Assembly (NCBI RefSeq): GCF_008638305.1 | Contig: NZ_VTPZ01000005.1 | Span: 15,444 to 79,443, forward strand | Length of the DNA stretch: 64,000 bases | Reading direction: 5' to 3' | Origin: Pseudomonas profundi | GTDB lineage: Bacteria > Pseudomonadota > Gammaproteobacteria > Pseudomonadales > Pseudomonadaceae | In this document: piece after piece, positions 45,329-54,087 of the stretch | Layout of the letters: every line of letters begins with the position of its first letter | Numbering within the stretch: position 1 is the first letter of the stretch | Made by a program: the position numbers and the translations under genes | Notes under the pieces: generated by a model | Seen by the model: the letters and a program-made list of their open reading frames with translations, nothing else | Database searches by the model: none | What the model was told of the DNA's origin: nothing

Positions 45329-46185
45329 TATTTGCCCTCCTGCGGTGCGGCAAGCTTGGCTTGAAACTCACCGAAATCAGCGGTGCCGCGGATGTATTCA
45401 TCAATCCAGGCGGAAAAGGTCTCGCGGTCGCGGGCGATCGGATCCCAGCTCTGGTAAAAGCGGTTGTCCCGTTCGGTATAGCCCAGCGCGTAGGACGGAT
45501 GCGCACCGCCCGGCACGTGGCAGACGGCGGTCAGCGCCCATTGCGGCAACACGCAGGAATTCATCGGTGCTTCGAGGTCATCGACGATTTCCTCAACGGT
45601 GACGATGCAGCGCTTGGCGGCCAGCGCGGCTTCCTTCTGCACGCCAAGGATGCCCCAGAGCAGTACGTTGCCCTTGCGGTCCGCCTTCTGCGCGTGGATC
45701 ACAGTGACGTCGGGGCGCACCGAAGGTACTGCAGCCAGCTCTTCGCCGGTAAACGGACAGGTCACGCTCTTGATCAGCGGATTGACCTTGGGCAAATCCG
45801 ATCCCGCATAGGCGCGCAGAACGGCAAAGGGTAGATTCGAGGCGCCGGCAATGTAGGCGTTGGCCAGATCAGCATGGCTGTGCTCTTCAATTTCCAGCGG
45901 CTTGGGCCAGCCCTTCTCGACCGCGTCACGCAGACGATGCAGGGATCCGACGCCCGGGTTGCCGCCCCAGGAGAAAATCAGCTTCTTGGCACAGCCCGCG
46001 CCGATCAGCAGGTCGTACACCAGATCGGGCGTCATGCGGATCAGGGTCAGGTCCTGCTTGTTCTGACGGATGATCTCGTGCGACGCAGCGGTCGGAATGA
46101 GATGGGTAAAACCTTCGAGGGCGATGCTGTCGCCATCGTTGACGTAGCGGTCAATCGCTTCGGCAAGGGAAATGATCTTGGACAT
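45328..46185 (-). CDS. pcaI: 3-oxoadipate CoA-transferase subunit A
   Basis: The alpha subunit is 285 residues, starts MSKIISLAEAIDRYVNDGDS and has IALEGFTHLIPTAASHEIIR. It is the larger CatI-type form. I chose the ATG at 46185; the upstream 11 codons lack family similarity. Two PcaR-type palindromes lie 85-118 bp upstream, so pcaIJF is the probable unit activated by PcaR. The catI/catJ names would be equally fair. Confidence 0.9.
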   Translation of the reverse strand: MSKIISLAEAIDRYVNDGDSIALEGFTHLIPTAASHEIIRQNKQDLTLIRMTPDLVYDLLIGAGCAKKLIFSWGGNPGVGSLHRLRDAVEKGWPKPLEIEEHSHADLANAYIAGASNLPFAVLRAYAGSDLPKVNPLIKSVTCPFTGEELAAVPSVRPDVTVIHAQKADRKGNVLLWGILGVQKEAALAAKRCIVTVEEIVDDLEAPMNSCVLPQWALTAVCHVPGGAHPSYALGYTERDNRFYQSWDPIARDRETFSAWIDEYIRGTADFGEFQAKLAAPQEGK

Positions 46186-46269
46186 CGGTATAGCTCTCGA
46201 CTGAATGAGGGGAGCCACCTACAGGGGTGGCGTGAGTTCTACCTTATGCTGATGCAGTCCTGCAAACAA

Positions 46270-46303
46270 TCCGATTATCGGATTAACGTTCGATTATCGA
46301 ACG
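46270..46303 (-). promoter_or_regulatory. Two PcaR-type operator boxes upstream of pcaIJF
   Basis: Two palindromes, CGTTCGATAATCGAACG (46287-46303, minus strand) and TCCGATAATCGGA (46270-46282), lie with centres 19 bp apart. The first fits the published P. putida PcaR site GTTCGATAATCGCAC, as I recall it. They lie just upstream of pcaI, and pcaR is encoded at 56.9 kb. Confidence 0.78.
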
Positions 46304-46442
46304 CAACAGTTCCCGCGTTGAGAGGCAGCCAAACGGAGATGAGCCCCGACGCGGGAAGCTCGAGTATCACGGGCCGCGATCGGACTCGCCCCCCGGCAGC
46401 ACCGACAGTGCTGCCCGAAGCAAAACGCAGCGCTGTGGAGGA

Positions 46443-46510
46443 TCAAGTTCCACCTCGACCAGAAGCGTCGTTGAACAGTACGCTGGCCGGGATGGAACCC
46501 GGCCCTGCAT
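46443..46510. repeat. Dispersed intergenic repeat copy
   Basis: This copy runs from TCAAGTTCCACCTCGACC through ACAGTACGCTGGCCGG to CCCGGCCCTGCAT. It aligns with 21414-21473 between the XdhC-family gene and copA. It ends 3 bp before the benE stop and contains a hairpin, GGCCGGG-atggaa-CCCGGCC (46485-46504), without a T-run. The rest of the 46186-46513 gap upstream of pcaI holds the PcaR boxes. Confidence 0.5.
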
Positions 46511-46513
46511 AGA

Positions 46514-47722
46514 TCAGCGAGCGGGTTCCTGCTCCGCAACGTGCTGGTCCGGTGCAGGCCGGCGCAGGCTCAGCAGCAGGTGAGCCGCTACGCCGAAAAT
46601 CAGCCCCCAGAACGCGGCGGACAGGCCGAGGAATGACATCCCGGACGCCGTCACCAGAAAGGTGATGAGCGCCGCCTCCCGGTCACTCGGTACCGCCATG
46701 GCGCCGGTAAGTGCACCGGCGATCGCGGCAAACAGCGCGAGGCCAGCAAGCGCGGCAATCAACTCAGCGGGAAAAGCAGTGAACAGCGAGACCAAGGTGG
46801 CGCCAAACAGCCCGAGCACCAGGTAGGTCAGCCCTCCAACCACGCCGGCAACATATCGCCGTTTCGGATCAGGATGCGCTTCGGGCCCGGTGCAGATCGC
46901 GGCAGTAATCGCCGCCAGGGTCAGACCGTGGCAGCCAAACGGCGCCAGCAACAACGAGCCCACAGCACTACTACTGATGATCGGACTCGCGGGGGTCGCA
47001 TATCCCGAAGCACGCATCACGGCGATACCAGGCACAAACTGCCCGGTCAACGCAACCATCACCAATGGCAGCGCAATGTTCAGTACAGCAGAAAGACTGA
47101 ATTCAGGCGTAATCCAGACCGGTACAGCCAGTCCGATTACCAGTGCATCCTGGCGCAGATCGCCGCTGGCCAACGCAATCAGACAACCGACCACCAGCAC
47201 AGCCATGACCGCATAGCGTGGCATCAGGCGCTTGCCCAGCAGATAGGTGACGAACATTGCCAGCACCAGAACCGGCCGCGACTCCAGCGATACGAATAGC
47301 CCTGTGCCAAATCGAAACAGTATCCCCGCCAGCATTCCCGCGGCAATGGCTGCTGGCAGCTTGCTGATGATCCGGTCGAAGGCGCCAGTTACCCCGACAA
47401 TGAAAATAATCACCGAGGCGACGATATAGGCGCCCACCGCTTCGTTAAGACTGACCTCAGGCAGCAGCGAAACCAGAAGCGCCGAGCCCGGCGCTGACCA
47501 GGCGATGATCACCGGTACCCTGTAACGCAGGCTCAAGCCAATACCCAGCACGGCGCTGCCGATGGATATTGCCCAGACCCAGGAGGACAGTACGGCATGG
47601 GACATTCCGGCGCTTTCTGCGGCCTGGAACACAATGACCAGCGGGCCGGCGTAGGAGATGATGGTAGCGATCAGGCCAGCCACCGCGGCGGACAGAGAAA
47701 AATCCTTAACCAGAGCTTTCAT
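46514..47722 (-). CDS. benE: Benzoate/H+ symporter BenE
   Basis: This 402-residue inner-membrane permease has about twelve hydrophobic segments, beginning MKALVKDFSLSAAVAGLIAT, with VIIAWSAPGSALLVSLLP and the late ALTGAMAVPSDREAALITFL, as in BenE. It would bring benzoate in as the anion with protons. It lies 198 bp after catA on the same strand, with a stem-loop in that gap, so it may be attenuated or separately controlled relative to benABCDK-catBCA. Confidence 0.9.
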   Translation of the reverse strand: MKALVKDFSLSAAVAGLIATIISYAGPLVIVFQAAESAGMSHAVLSSWVWAISIGSAVLGIGLSLRYRVPVIIAWSAPGSALLVSLLPEVSLNEAVGAYIVASVIIFIVGVTGAFDRIISKLPAAIAAGMLAGILFRFGTGLFVSLESRPVLVLAMFVTYLLGKRLMPRYAVMAVLVVGCLIALASGDLRQDALVIGLAVPVWITPEFSLSAVLNIALPLVMVALTGQFVPGIAVMRASGYATPASPIISSSAVGSLLLAPFGCHGLTLAAITAAICTGPEAHPDPKRRYVAGVVGGLTYLVLGLFGATLVSLFTAFPAELIAALAGLALFAAIAGALTGAMAVPSDREAALITFLVTASGMSFLGLSAAFWGLIFGVAAHLLLSLRRPAPDQHVAEQEPAR

Positions 47723-47765
47723 GGAATCTCGTCACAGGATCAAGGAGGGGGAGTAACGCTGGGGT

Positions 47766-47805
47766 CTGCTGCCGTTGCGTCGCGGTTGCAACGAAATGGC
47801 AGCAG
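47766..47805 (-). promoter_or_regulatory. Nested hairpin between catA and benE
   Basis: Outer arms CTGCTGCC (47766-47773) and GGCAGCAG (47798-47805) enclose an inner GTTGC/GCAAC stem. No T-run follows on the minus strand, so it is not a classical terminator. It could cap the catA message or act as a partial attenuator before benE. Confidence 0.45.
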
Positions 47806-47920
47806 ATCCTGACCAGGCTCCGGCCAGAACCTGCGAAGGGTATCGCAGGCTTGTCCGGAGAAAGACGCCGATCTTGTGGATCAACGCCAGAACACAGAGC
47901 GGGCTGATGCCCGGCTCGAA

Positions 47921-48853
47921 TCAGGCATCCTGCAAAGCGCGCGGGCGTGCACTGCGCTGTTCAGCATCGGCCGCTGGCGCGGACTGCAGCTGGAAGTCGA
48001 AATCGATGGTTGCAAAGCGACCTTCGACGCCCCGCTCGCTTGCCGCGGCAGCATCTTCAACGAACTGAATATCGGCGATCAGACCTTCACGGGTTGCGTA
48101 GGCAAAGTCGTCCCACAGATGCTCATCGCCGGCGAAGTTGAACTGGGTCGTCAGGTGACGATACCCGGGAGCCGAGATGAAGAAGTGCACGTGCGCAGGG
48201 CGCTGACCGTGACGACCCAGCTGATCCAGGACTTCCTGAGTCGGGCCTTCAGGCGAGCAGCCATATCCGGATGGCACGATGGTGCGCGCGCGGTAGTAGC
48301 CTTCGGCATCGGTGATGATCCGGCGGCGCAGGTTATATTCCGGCTGGCTCTTGTCGAAGTAGGAATAGTTGCCCTGCTCGTTGGCATGCCACAGGTCCAC
48401 GGTGGCGCCGGCAACAGGCTTGCCGTCGATGTCAATCACTCGACCGGAGAGAAACAGCGGCGTGCCCTGCTCTTCGCCTTCAAACATGACAGCTTCTCCC
48501 TGGCAGATCGGCGCGCCAGCAACATACAGCGGGCCCTCGATCGTGCGCGGCGTGCCACCGGTCAGACCGGCCTGCTCGTCCTTGGCATCTTCCAGTAGAT
48601 CGATGAAATGCTCGACACCCAGACCAGCAACCAGCAATCCGGCTTCGCCACTGGCGCCCAGGCGGTTGACATAGTCGACTGCGGTCCAGAATTCGTCCTG
48701 GGTTACCTCCAGGTCTTCGATGATCCTGGCGGTGTCCTGCAGAATGCGATGCACCAGCGCCTTGACCCGCGGGCTGCCCTGCTCGTTGCCTAAACCGCTG
48801 GCTTCTTCGAGGAATTTCTGGATTTCAGTGTTCTGTGTGATTGTCACGGACAT
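47921..48853 (-). CDS. catA: Catechol 1,2-dioxygenase
   Basis: CatA opens the catechol ring between the hydroxyls to give cis,cis-muconate (ortho cleavage), using Fe(III). The 310-residue protein has the N-terminal dimerisation domain and a dioxygenase core with GPLYVAGAPICQGEAVMF, the tyrosine ligands in GNYSYFD and AEGYYRARTI, and the histidine pair in QRPAHVHFFISAPGY. All four iron ligands appear present. It is 29 bp after catC. Confidence 0.95.
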   Translation of the reverse strand: MSVTITQNTEIQKFLEEASGLGNEQGSPRVKALVHRILQDTARIIEDLEVTQDEFWTAVDYVNRLGASGEAGLLVAGLGVEHFIDLLEDAKDEQAGLTGGTPRTIEGPLYVAGAPICQGEAVMFEGEEQGTPLFLSGRVIDIDGKPVAGATVDLWHANEQGNYSYFDKSQPEYNLRRRIITDAEGYYRARTIVPSGYGCSPEGPTQEVLDQLGRHGQRPAHVHFFISAPGYRHLTTQFNFAGDEHLWDDFAYATREGLIADIQFVEDAAAASERGVEGRFATIDFDFQLQSAPAADAEQRSARPRALQDA

Positions 48854-48882
48854 GGTGTTTACCTCTTTTGTTCTAATGGAAA

Positions 48883-49173
48883 TCAGCGGTCATCGTCACG
48901 GATGGATGAGGGATGACGGCACAATCCGTCGACCTCGATATCCATGTAGGGGTAAAGCGGCAAGCTCATCAGGGTGTCGTGCAGCTCCTCGACGCTCGCT
49001 ACATCAAATATGCTGTAGTTGGCATAGAAACCGGCAATACGCCACAGGTGACGCCACTTGCCTTCGCGCATCAGCCCCTGAGCCAGGGCCTTCTCTTCGG
49101 CCTTGATCTTCGCGGCCTGCGCCGGATCCATATCGAGCGGCAGGTTGACGGTCATTTTCACGTGGAAAAGCAT
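48883..49173 (-). CDS. catC: Muconolactone delta-isomerase
   Basis: CatC isomerises muconolactone to 3-oxoadipate enol-lactone, the substrate of PcaD. Its 96 residues are the normal size. It begins MLFHVKMTVNLPLDMDPAQA, the family N-terminus, and has FDVASVEELHDTLMSLPLYP. It lies between catB (25 bp) and catA. Confidence 0.94.
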   Translation of the reverse strand: MLFHVKMTVNLPLDMDPAQAAKIKAEEKALAQGLMREGKWRHLWRIAGFYANYSIFDVASVEELHDTLMSLPLYPYMDIEVDGLCRHPSSIRDDDR

Positions 49174-49198
49174 ACTTATTTCCTCAGCTGGTAATTGA

Positions 49199-50320
49199 TT
49201 AGCTACGGCGGAAGAACGCCAGGCGCTCTTCGTCCAGGGTCAGGCCGAGGCCCGGATTACGCGGCACTTCAAGCTGGAATTCGCGGTACACCGGCGCCTC
49301 GACGATAATCTCCTCGGTCAGTAGCAGCGGACCGAACAGCTCGGTGTGCCAGGTCAGCTTGTTCAGCGTGACGAAGGCATGTGCGGCAGCCATGGTGCCC
49401 ACCGAGCCTTCCAGCATGGTTCCGCCATACAGCGAGATACCGGCAGCCTCGGCAATCTGTGCCGTACGCAGCACAGCGCGCGGCCCGCCGTTCTTGGCGA
49501 TCTTCAGAGCAAAAATACTGGCGGCGCCGTCGGCGGCCAGGCTGAAGGCATCCTCAACACTCTCGATGGATTCATCAGCCATGATGGGCGCCGGGCTGCG
49601 CTGGTTCAGACGGATCTGCCCACTGCGGTTGATCCGCGCAATCGGCTGCTCGATCAGATCGATACCGTTATCGCCCAGCACCTGGCAGGCGCGTATAGCC
49701 ACCGACTCGTCCCAGTACTGGTTGACATCAACCCGCACGCTGGCGCGGTCGCCCAGCGCCTGCTTGATGGCGATGACGTGGCGCAGGTCCTGGCTTACCT
49801 CGTTGGCACCAATCTTCAGCTTGAAGATCCGATGGCGGCGAATGTCGAGCATCTGCTCGGCTTCAGCAATGTCCTTTGCCGTATCACCACTGGCCAGTGT
49901 CCAGGCCACTTCCAGCCCCTCACGTACGCGGCCACCCAGCAGTTCACTGACCGGCAATCCGAGCCGCTTGCCTTGAGCATCGAGCAAAGCGCTCTCGATC
50001 CCGGACTTGGCAAAGGTGTTGCCGGTGATAGCCTTGTTCAGACGCAGCATGGCGGCATTGATATTGGCGGCGTCCTGACCGATCAGCAGCGGCGCGAAAT
50101 GGCTGTCGATGTTCTGCTTGATGCTTTCCGGACTTTCATTGCCATAGGCCAAGCCGCCAATCGTGGTGGACTCACCCAGACCTTCAATGCCATCCGAACA
50201 GCGCAGGCGAACGATCACCAGCGTCTGGTTCTGCATGGTATGCATCGCCAGCTTGTGCGGGCGGATGGTCGGCAGATCGACGATGATCGTCTCGATATTC
50301 TCGATCAGTACTTGGTTCAT
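49199..50320 (-). CDS. catB: Muconate cycloisomerase
   Basis: CatB converts cis,cis-muconate to muconolactone. This enolase-superfamily enzyme of 373 residues has the catalytic-lysine block FKLKIGAN, metal-ligand region RVDVNQYWDESVAIRAC and LIEQPIARINRSGQIRL, and the late GGTMLEGSVGTMAAAHAFV. The ATG at 50320 (MNQVLIENIE) is the family start; the upstream 21 codons overlap the benK end. Only 31 bp separate it from benK, so it has no room for an independent CatR-type promoter. Confidence 0.94.
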   Translation of the reverse strand: MNQVLIENIETIIVDLPTIRPHKLAMHTMQNQTLVIVRLRCSDGIEGLGESTTIGGLAYGNESPESIKQNIDSHFAPLLIGQDAANINAAMLRLNKAITGNTFAKSGIESALLDAQGKRLGLPVSELLGGRVREGLEVAWTLASGDTAKDIAEAEQMLDIRRHRIFKLKIGANEVSQDLRHVIAIKQALGDRASVRVDVNQYWDESVAIRACQVLGDNGIDLIEQPIARINRSGQIRLNQRSPAPIMADESIESVEDAFSLAADGAASIFALKIAKNGGPRAVLRTAQIAEAAGISLYGGTMLEGSVGTMAAAHAFVTLNKLTWHTELFGPLLLTEEIIVEAPVYREFQLEVPRNPGLGLTLDEERLAFFRRS

Positions 50321-50351
50321 AGCTTTCCAGTTCTCTTGCTTACTGTTGGTA

Positions 50352-51680
50352 TCAGGCAACCGCCACCGGCTCGGCACGCACACCGCGCTCGCTGCTGATG
50401 GCGAATGCCATCATTGCGATAGCGGCGACCGCCCCCGGCAGGGCAAAGGCCATGAAGTTGTATTGCAACGGCAGCGCGATGCCCATCAGTGCACCACCCA
50501 GCAGGGGTCCGACGATCGCGCCGTTGCGGCCGATTCCGGAGGCCCATCCAAGGCCTGTCGAACGGATATTCATGTCATAGAACTGTGCGGCGCAGGCGTA
50601 CAGCAGAATCTGCGAGCCAATGGTGGTCGCCCCGGCAATGGCGATCAGCCCATACAGCACCGGCATCGGGCTGTTGAATCCGAGTAGCGTCAGTGATGCC
50701 GCTGCCGCGACGAAGAAGCCAGCCAGCACGCGCGGCAGGTTGAGCCTGTCGCCCATGATGCCGCCGCCAACCGCCCCGATGATCGCGCCGATATTCAGTA
50801 CCAGCAGGAACGACAGACTGGACCCCAGGCTATAACCGGCGCTGGCCATCAACTTGGGCAACCACGAACTCAGCGCGTAAACCATCAACAGGCAGCAGAA
50901 GAACGCCACCCACAGAGCCAGGGTGCGCAGCATCCGGCCTTCGGTAAACAGCTGCACGACTGGAGCGCCTGCGGTGATTTCCGAGCCCATCTGCAGTTCG
51001 CCTACAGCCAGGTCATATTCGGGGTTCACCCGTTTGAGTATGGCCCGTGCTTCCTCATCGCGCCCGTTGCGCAGCATGAAACCGGCCGACTCGGGCAACA
51101 TCAGCAGCACCAGCGGCAGCAACAACAACGGGATACCCGCCACGAAGAACACCGATGACCAGCCAAACTGTGGGATCAGTACCATGCCCAGCCCGGCCGA
51201 TAACATGCCGCCCACCGAGTAGCCGCTGAACATGATCGCCACCAGCGTGCTACGGATCTTTTTCGGTGCGTATTCGTTCATCAGCGCAACGACGTTGGGC
51301 ATCACGCCGCCAATCCCCAGCCCGGCGATAAAGCGCGCGATCCCAAATTCGGTCGGATTACGCGCGAAGCCGTTCAGCACCGTAAAGCCACTGAACAACA
51401 CCACGCAGATTGCGATGGCTTTCTTACGGCCGATGCGATCGGCCAGGGTGCCGAAAATCAACGCACCGAACATCATCCCAAACAACGCATAGCTACCAAG
51501 CGCGCCGGCCTGCAACGGGGTCAGGCCCCACTCTTCCATCAGTACTGGCAGCACGACGCCATAAATAACCAGGTCATACCCGTCAAAAACAATGATCAGC
51601 GCGCACCAGAACAGCAGCATCCAGTGGAAGCGGTTGAAGCGCGCATTGTCGATCACATCGTGTACATCAATTTTTCGCAT
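50352..51680 (-). CDS. benK: Benzoate/aromatic acid:H+ symporter (MFS, BenK-like)
   Basis: This 442-residue major facilitator is of the aromatic-acid:H+ symporter family. It starts MRKIDVHDVIDNARFNRFHW. The signature loop DRIGRKKAIAICVVLFSGFT, the helix-1 motif FDGYDLVIYGVVLP and the GLGIGGVMPNVVALMNEYAP block are present. Its place directly after benD argues for BenK over PcaK. The start at 51680 is the family methionine; 19 upstream codons are not used. Confidence 0.9.
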   Translation of the reverse strand: MRKIDVHDVIDNARFNRFHWMLLFWCALIIVFDGYDLVIYGVVLPVLMEEWGLTPLQAGALGSYALFGMMFGALIFGTLADRIGRKKAIAICVVLFSGFTVLNGFARNPTEFGIARFIAGLGIGGVMPNVVALMNEYAPKKIRSTLVAIMFSGYSVGGMLSAGLGMVLIPQFGWSSVFFVAGIPLLLLPLVLLMLPESAGFMLRNGRDEEARAILKRVNPEYDLAVGELQMGSEITAGAPVVQLFTEGRMLRTLALWVAFFCCLLMVYALSSWLPKLMASAGYSLGSSLSFLLVLNIGAIIGAVGGGIMGDRLNLPRVLAGFFVAAAASLTLLGFNSPMPVLYGLIAIAGATTIGSQILLYACAAQFYDMNIRSTGLGWASGIGRNGAIVGPLLGGALMGIALPLQYNFMAFALPGAVAAIAMMAFAISSERGVRAEPVAVA

Positions 51681-51759
51681 GGCTTTGTCTCTCTTGTTTT
51701 TATAGGTCGAGGTCACGCCGTTCGGAGCCGGTGTCACCGGTATCTACCGCACGCTGCTT

Positions 51760-52539
51760 TTAGCCGAGATCGCCGCCCGCCACCGGCAGGGTTACACCGG
51801 TGATGTAGTTGGCATCATCGGAGGCCAGGAACAGAATCGCGCCAGCCTGCTCGTCGATGGTGCCGTAGCGTTTCATCAGGCTACTGTCGACGGTCTGGTC
51901 GACGATCTGCCGATACCAGATCTTTTCCTGCTCGCTCTGCTCGGCGGTGTTGCGTGGAATACGGCGCGGAGGCGCTTCGGTACCGCCTGGCGCGGTGGCG
52001 TTCACGCGCACACCACGCCCGGCCGTTTCCAGCGCGAGACAGGCGGTCAGCGCATTGACGCCACCCTTGGCCGCGCCATAGGGCACCCGGTTTACGCCAC
52101 GGGTAGCCACGGAAGAAACGTTGACGATGGCCCCGCCGCCCTGCTCCAGCATTTGCGGCAATGCGGCGTGGCAGCACCAGAGCGTGGGGAACAATGAACG
52201 CCGCACTTCGGCTTCAATCTCGTGCTCCTGATAGTGCTCGAAGGGCTTGGCCCAGATGGTGCCGCCGACGTTATTGATCAGGATATCCAGACGACCGAAG
52301 CGCTCGACCGCGGCCTTCATCACCCGGTTGCAGTCAGCAAACTGTTCAAGGTCGGCGGTCAGGGTCAGCACTTCGGCTCCCTGCGCGCCGAGCTCGATGG
52401 ACAGCTCATGCACCAGCTCTGAACGGTCGACCAGCACCAGCTGGCCTCCTTCTGCAGCCATGCGCTCAGCGACGCGCCGGCCGATGCCCTGCGCCGCACC
52501 CGTGATGACTGCGACCTTGTTACAAAAACGTTGTGTCAT
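51760..52539 (-). CDS. benD: Dihydroxycyclohexadiene carboxylate dehydrogenase
   Basis: BenD oxidises the benzoate cis-diol (1,6-dihydroxycyclohexa-2,4-diene-1-carboxylate) to catechol and CO2 with NAD+. The 259-residue short-chain dehydrogenase has the cofactor site VITGAAQGIGRRVAERMA, NNVGGTIW and the catalytic Ser-Tyr-Lys around VNVSSVATRGVNRVPYGAAK. It is 38 bp after benC. Confidence 0.94.
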   Translation of the reverse strand: MTQRFCNKVAVITGAAQGIGRRVAERMAAEGGQLVLVDRSELVHELSIELGAQGAEVLTLTADLEQFADCNRVMKAAVERFGRLDILINNVGGTIWAKPFEHYQEHEIEAEVRRSLFPTLWCCHAALPQMLEQGGGAIVNVSSVATRGVNRVPYGAAKGGVNALTACLALETAGRGVRVNATAPGGTEAPPRRIPRNTAEQSEQEKIWYRQIVDQTVDSSLMKRYGTIDEQAGAILFLASDDANYITGVTLPVAGGDLG

Positions 52540-52577
52540 GTCAGCGGTCCTATGAATGAGTGAAACCCGGGAACAGA

Positions 52578-53588
52578 TCAGGCGCTCGCGGCGAACTTCT
52601 CGAAGAAGAAATTCACCGGCTCGAGGCCCTGCTCACGCAGGTGTTGGCTGACGGATTCAACCATCGCCGGCGGACCGCACAGGTAGACGTCCACTTCCCC
52701 ATCGTTCAGGTGCTTCGGCTCGATATGCTGGGTGACGTAGCCCTTGAGCGGGTGCGCGGTATCCGGGCTGGATACACAGGTGCTGTAGGTGAAATTGGGG
52801 ATGCGCTGGGCAAAGTCGTCGAGCTTTTCCATTTCCACCAGGTCATGATCCTGCGACACGCCGTAGATCAGATGCAGCGGATGTTCACTGCCCTGGGCAG
52901 CAATCTTGTCGAGCATCGCAGTGAACGGTGCCAGACCGGTGCCACCGGCCAGCAACAGCAGCGGACGCTTGATGTCGCGCAGATAGAAGCTGCCCAGCGG
53001 ACCCGCCAGACTCAGCGTATCGCCGGCCTTGGCCATGCCCGTCAGGAAGCTGCTCATCAGCCCGCCCGGCACGTTGCGAATCAGAAAGCTGACCTCGCCC
53101 TCGCGCGGCATGGAGCTGAAGGAATAGGCGCGGGTCTGATCGCTACCAGGGACCTGCAGGTTTACATACTGCCCAGGCAGGAACGCCAGACGATGCAGCG
53201 CTTCACCCTTGAGTGACAGCGCAATGGTGCTCTCCGACAGCTGGCGAATATCGCTGATGGCTGCCTCGATGCTGACCTGGGTGGTCTTGCACACCTCGCT
53301 GGAGGCCGGAACGCTGATGACGCAATCGCTCTCGGCAACCATCTGACAGGTCAACACATAGCCCTGCTCGGCTTCTTCTTCGCTCAGCGCGTCCTCGATA
53401 TATTCTTCGCCGAGGTCGTAGCTGCCGGATTCAGCCTTGCACTTGCAGGTTCCGCAGGCGCCATCACGGCAGTCCAGCGGGACATTGATACCCTGGCGAT
53501 AAGCGGCGTCAGAAACGATTTCACCGGGATTGGCATCGATGAAGCGGGTAACGCCGTCTTCGAAATTCAGTGCGATCATGTGGGTCAT
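52578..53588 (-). CDS. benC: Benzoate 1,2-dioxygenase reductase BenC
   Basis: BenC passes electrons from NADH to BenAB. The 336-residue protein has an N-terminal plant-type 2Fe-2S domain (CRDGACGTCKCKAESG plus a Cys in GYVLTCQ), an FAD domain (RAYSFSSMP) and a NAD domain (LLLLAGGTGLAPFTAMLDKI). The C-terminal EPVNFFFEKFAASA is typical. It is 10 bp after benB. Confidence 0.95.
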   Translation of the reverse strand: MTHMIALNFEDGVTRFIDANPGEIVSDAAYRQGINVPLDCRDGACGTCKCKAESGSYDLGEEYIEDALSEEEAEQGYVLTCQMVAESDCVISVPASSEVCKTTQVSIEAAISDIRQLSESTIALSLKGEALHRLAFLPGQYVNLQVPGSDQTRAYSFSSMPREGEVSFLIRNVPGGLMSSFLTGMAKAGDTLSLAGPLGSFYLRDIKRPLLLLAGGTGLAPFTAMLDKIAAQGSEHPLHLIYGVSQDHDLVEMEKLDDFAQRIPNFTYSTCVSSPDTAHPLKGYVTQHIEPKHLNDGEVDVYLCGPPAMVESVSQHLREQGLEPVNFFFEKFAASA

Positions 53589-53598
53589 GACAGTGTCC

Positions 53599-54087
53599 TC
53601 AGAGATGGTAGACGTCGATCATCTGGCGGATGTAATCGTTCTTCAGCACCACTTTCTTGGCCTTGATCAGCGGCTGTTCACCACGCACGTCCAGGGTGTA
53701 GAAGCTGGTGCCGTAGAAATGATCGACGGTCTTGTAACGGAAGCTCAGGGTGTGCCAGTTGAAGCGCAGCTTGCACATGCCGTCAGCCTGCTCGAGCAGC
53801 TCGAGATTGTTGATGTTGTGCGAGGTGCGGGTGTCCGGCATGGTGGCGCTGGAGCGATCCGTACGGATACGGAACACGCGGTCTTCCAGTCCGCTGCGAT
53901 TGCCGTACCAGATCAGCGAGATCTCGGTCTGCGGATCCTCGGTCAGACGATCCTGATCGTCCCAGGCAGGCATCCAGAAGGTGGCGTCAGAGGCATAGAG
54001 CTCAAGCCAGTTATCCCAGTCCTTGTCATCCAGGTAGCGCGCTTCGCGATACAGGAAGTCACGCGCTGTCTCGTAGGAAATAGTCAT
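53599..54087 (-). CDS. benB: Benzoate 1,2-dioxygenase small subunit BenB
   Basis: This is the beta subunit of the ring-hydroxylating dioxygenase. The 162-residue NTF2-like protein begins [20 protein letters not shown] and has WLELYASDATFWMPAWDDQD. It is structural and has no metal site. Its start overlaps the benA stop in TAATG, so the alpha and beta subunits should be made in step. Confidence 0.95.
   Translation of the reverse strand: MTISYETARDFLYREARYLDDKDWDNWLELYASDATFWMPAWDDQDRLTEDPQTEISLIWYGNRSGLEDRVFRIRTDRSSATMPDTRTSHNINNLELLEQADGMCKLRFNWHTLSFRYKTVDHFYGTSFYTLDVRGEQPLIKAKKVVLKNDYIRQMIDVYHL

Noticed and set aside
46485-46504. GGCCGGG/CCCGGCC hairpin as a benE terminator
   Set aside because: It lies after benE but has no T-run and is part of a dispersed repeat seen elsewhere.
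49346-50398. 350-residue plus-strand frame opposite catB
   Set aside because: Shadow of catB. Composition is His/Gln-rich, as in typical antisense frames, and no family is recognisable.
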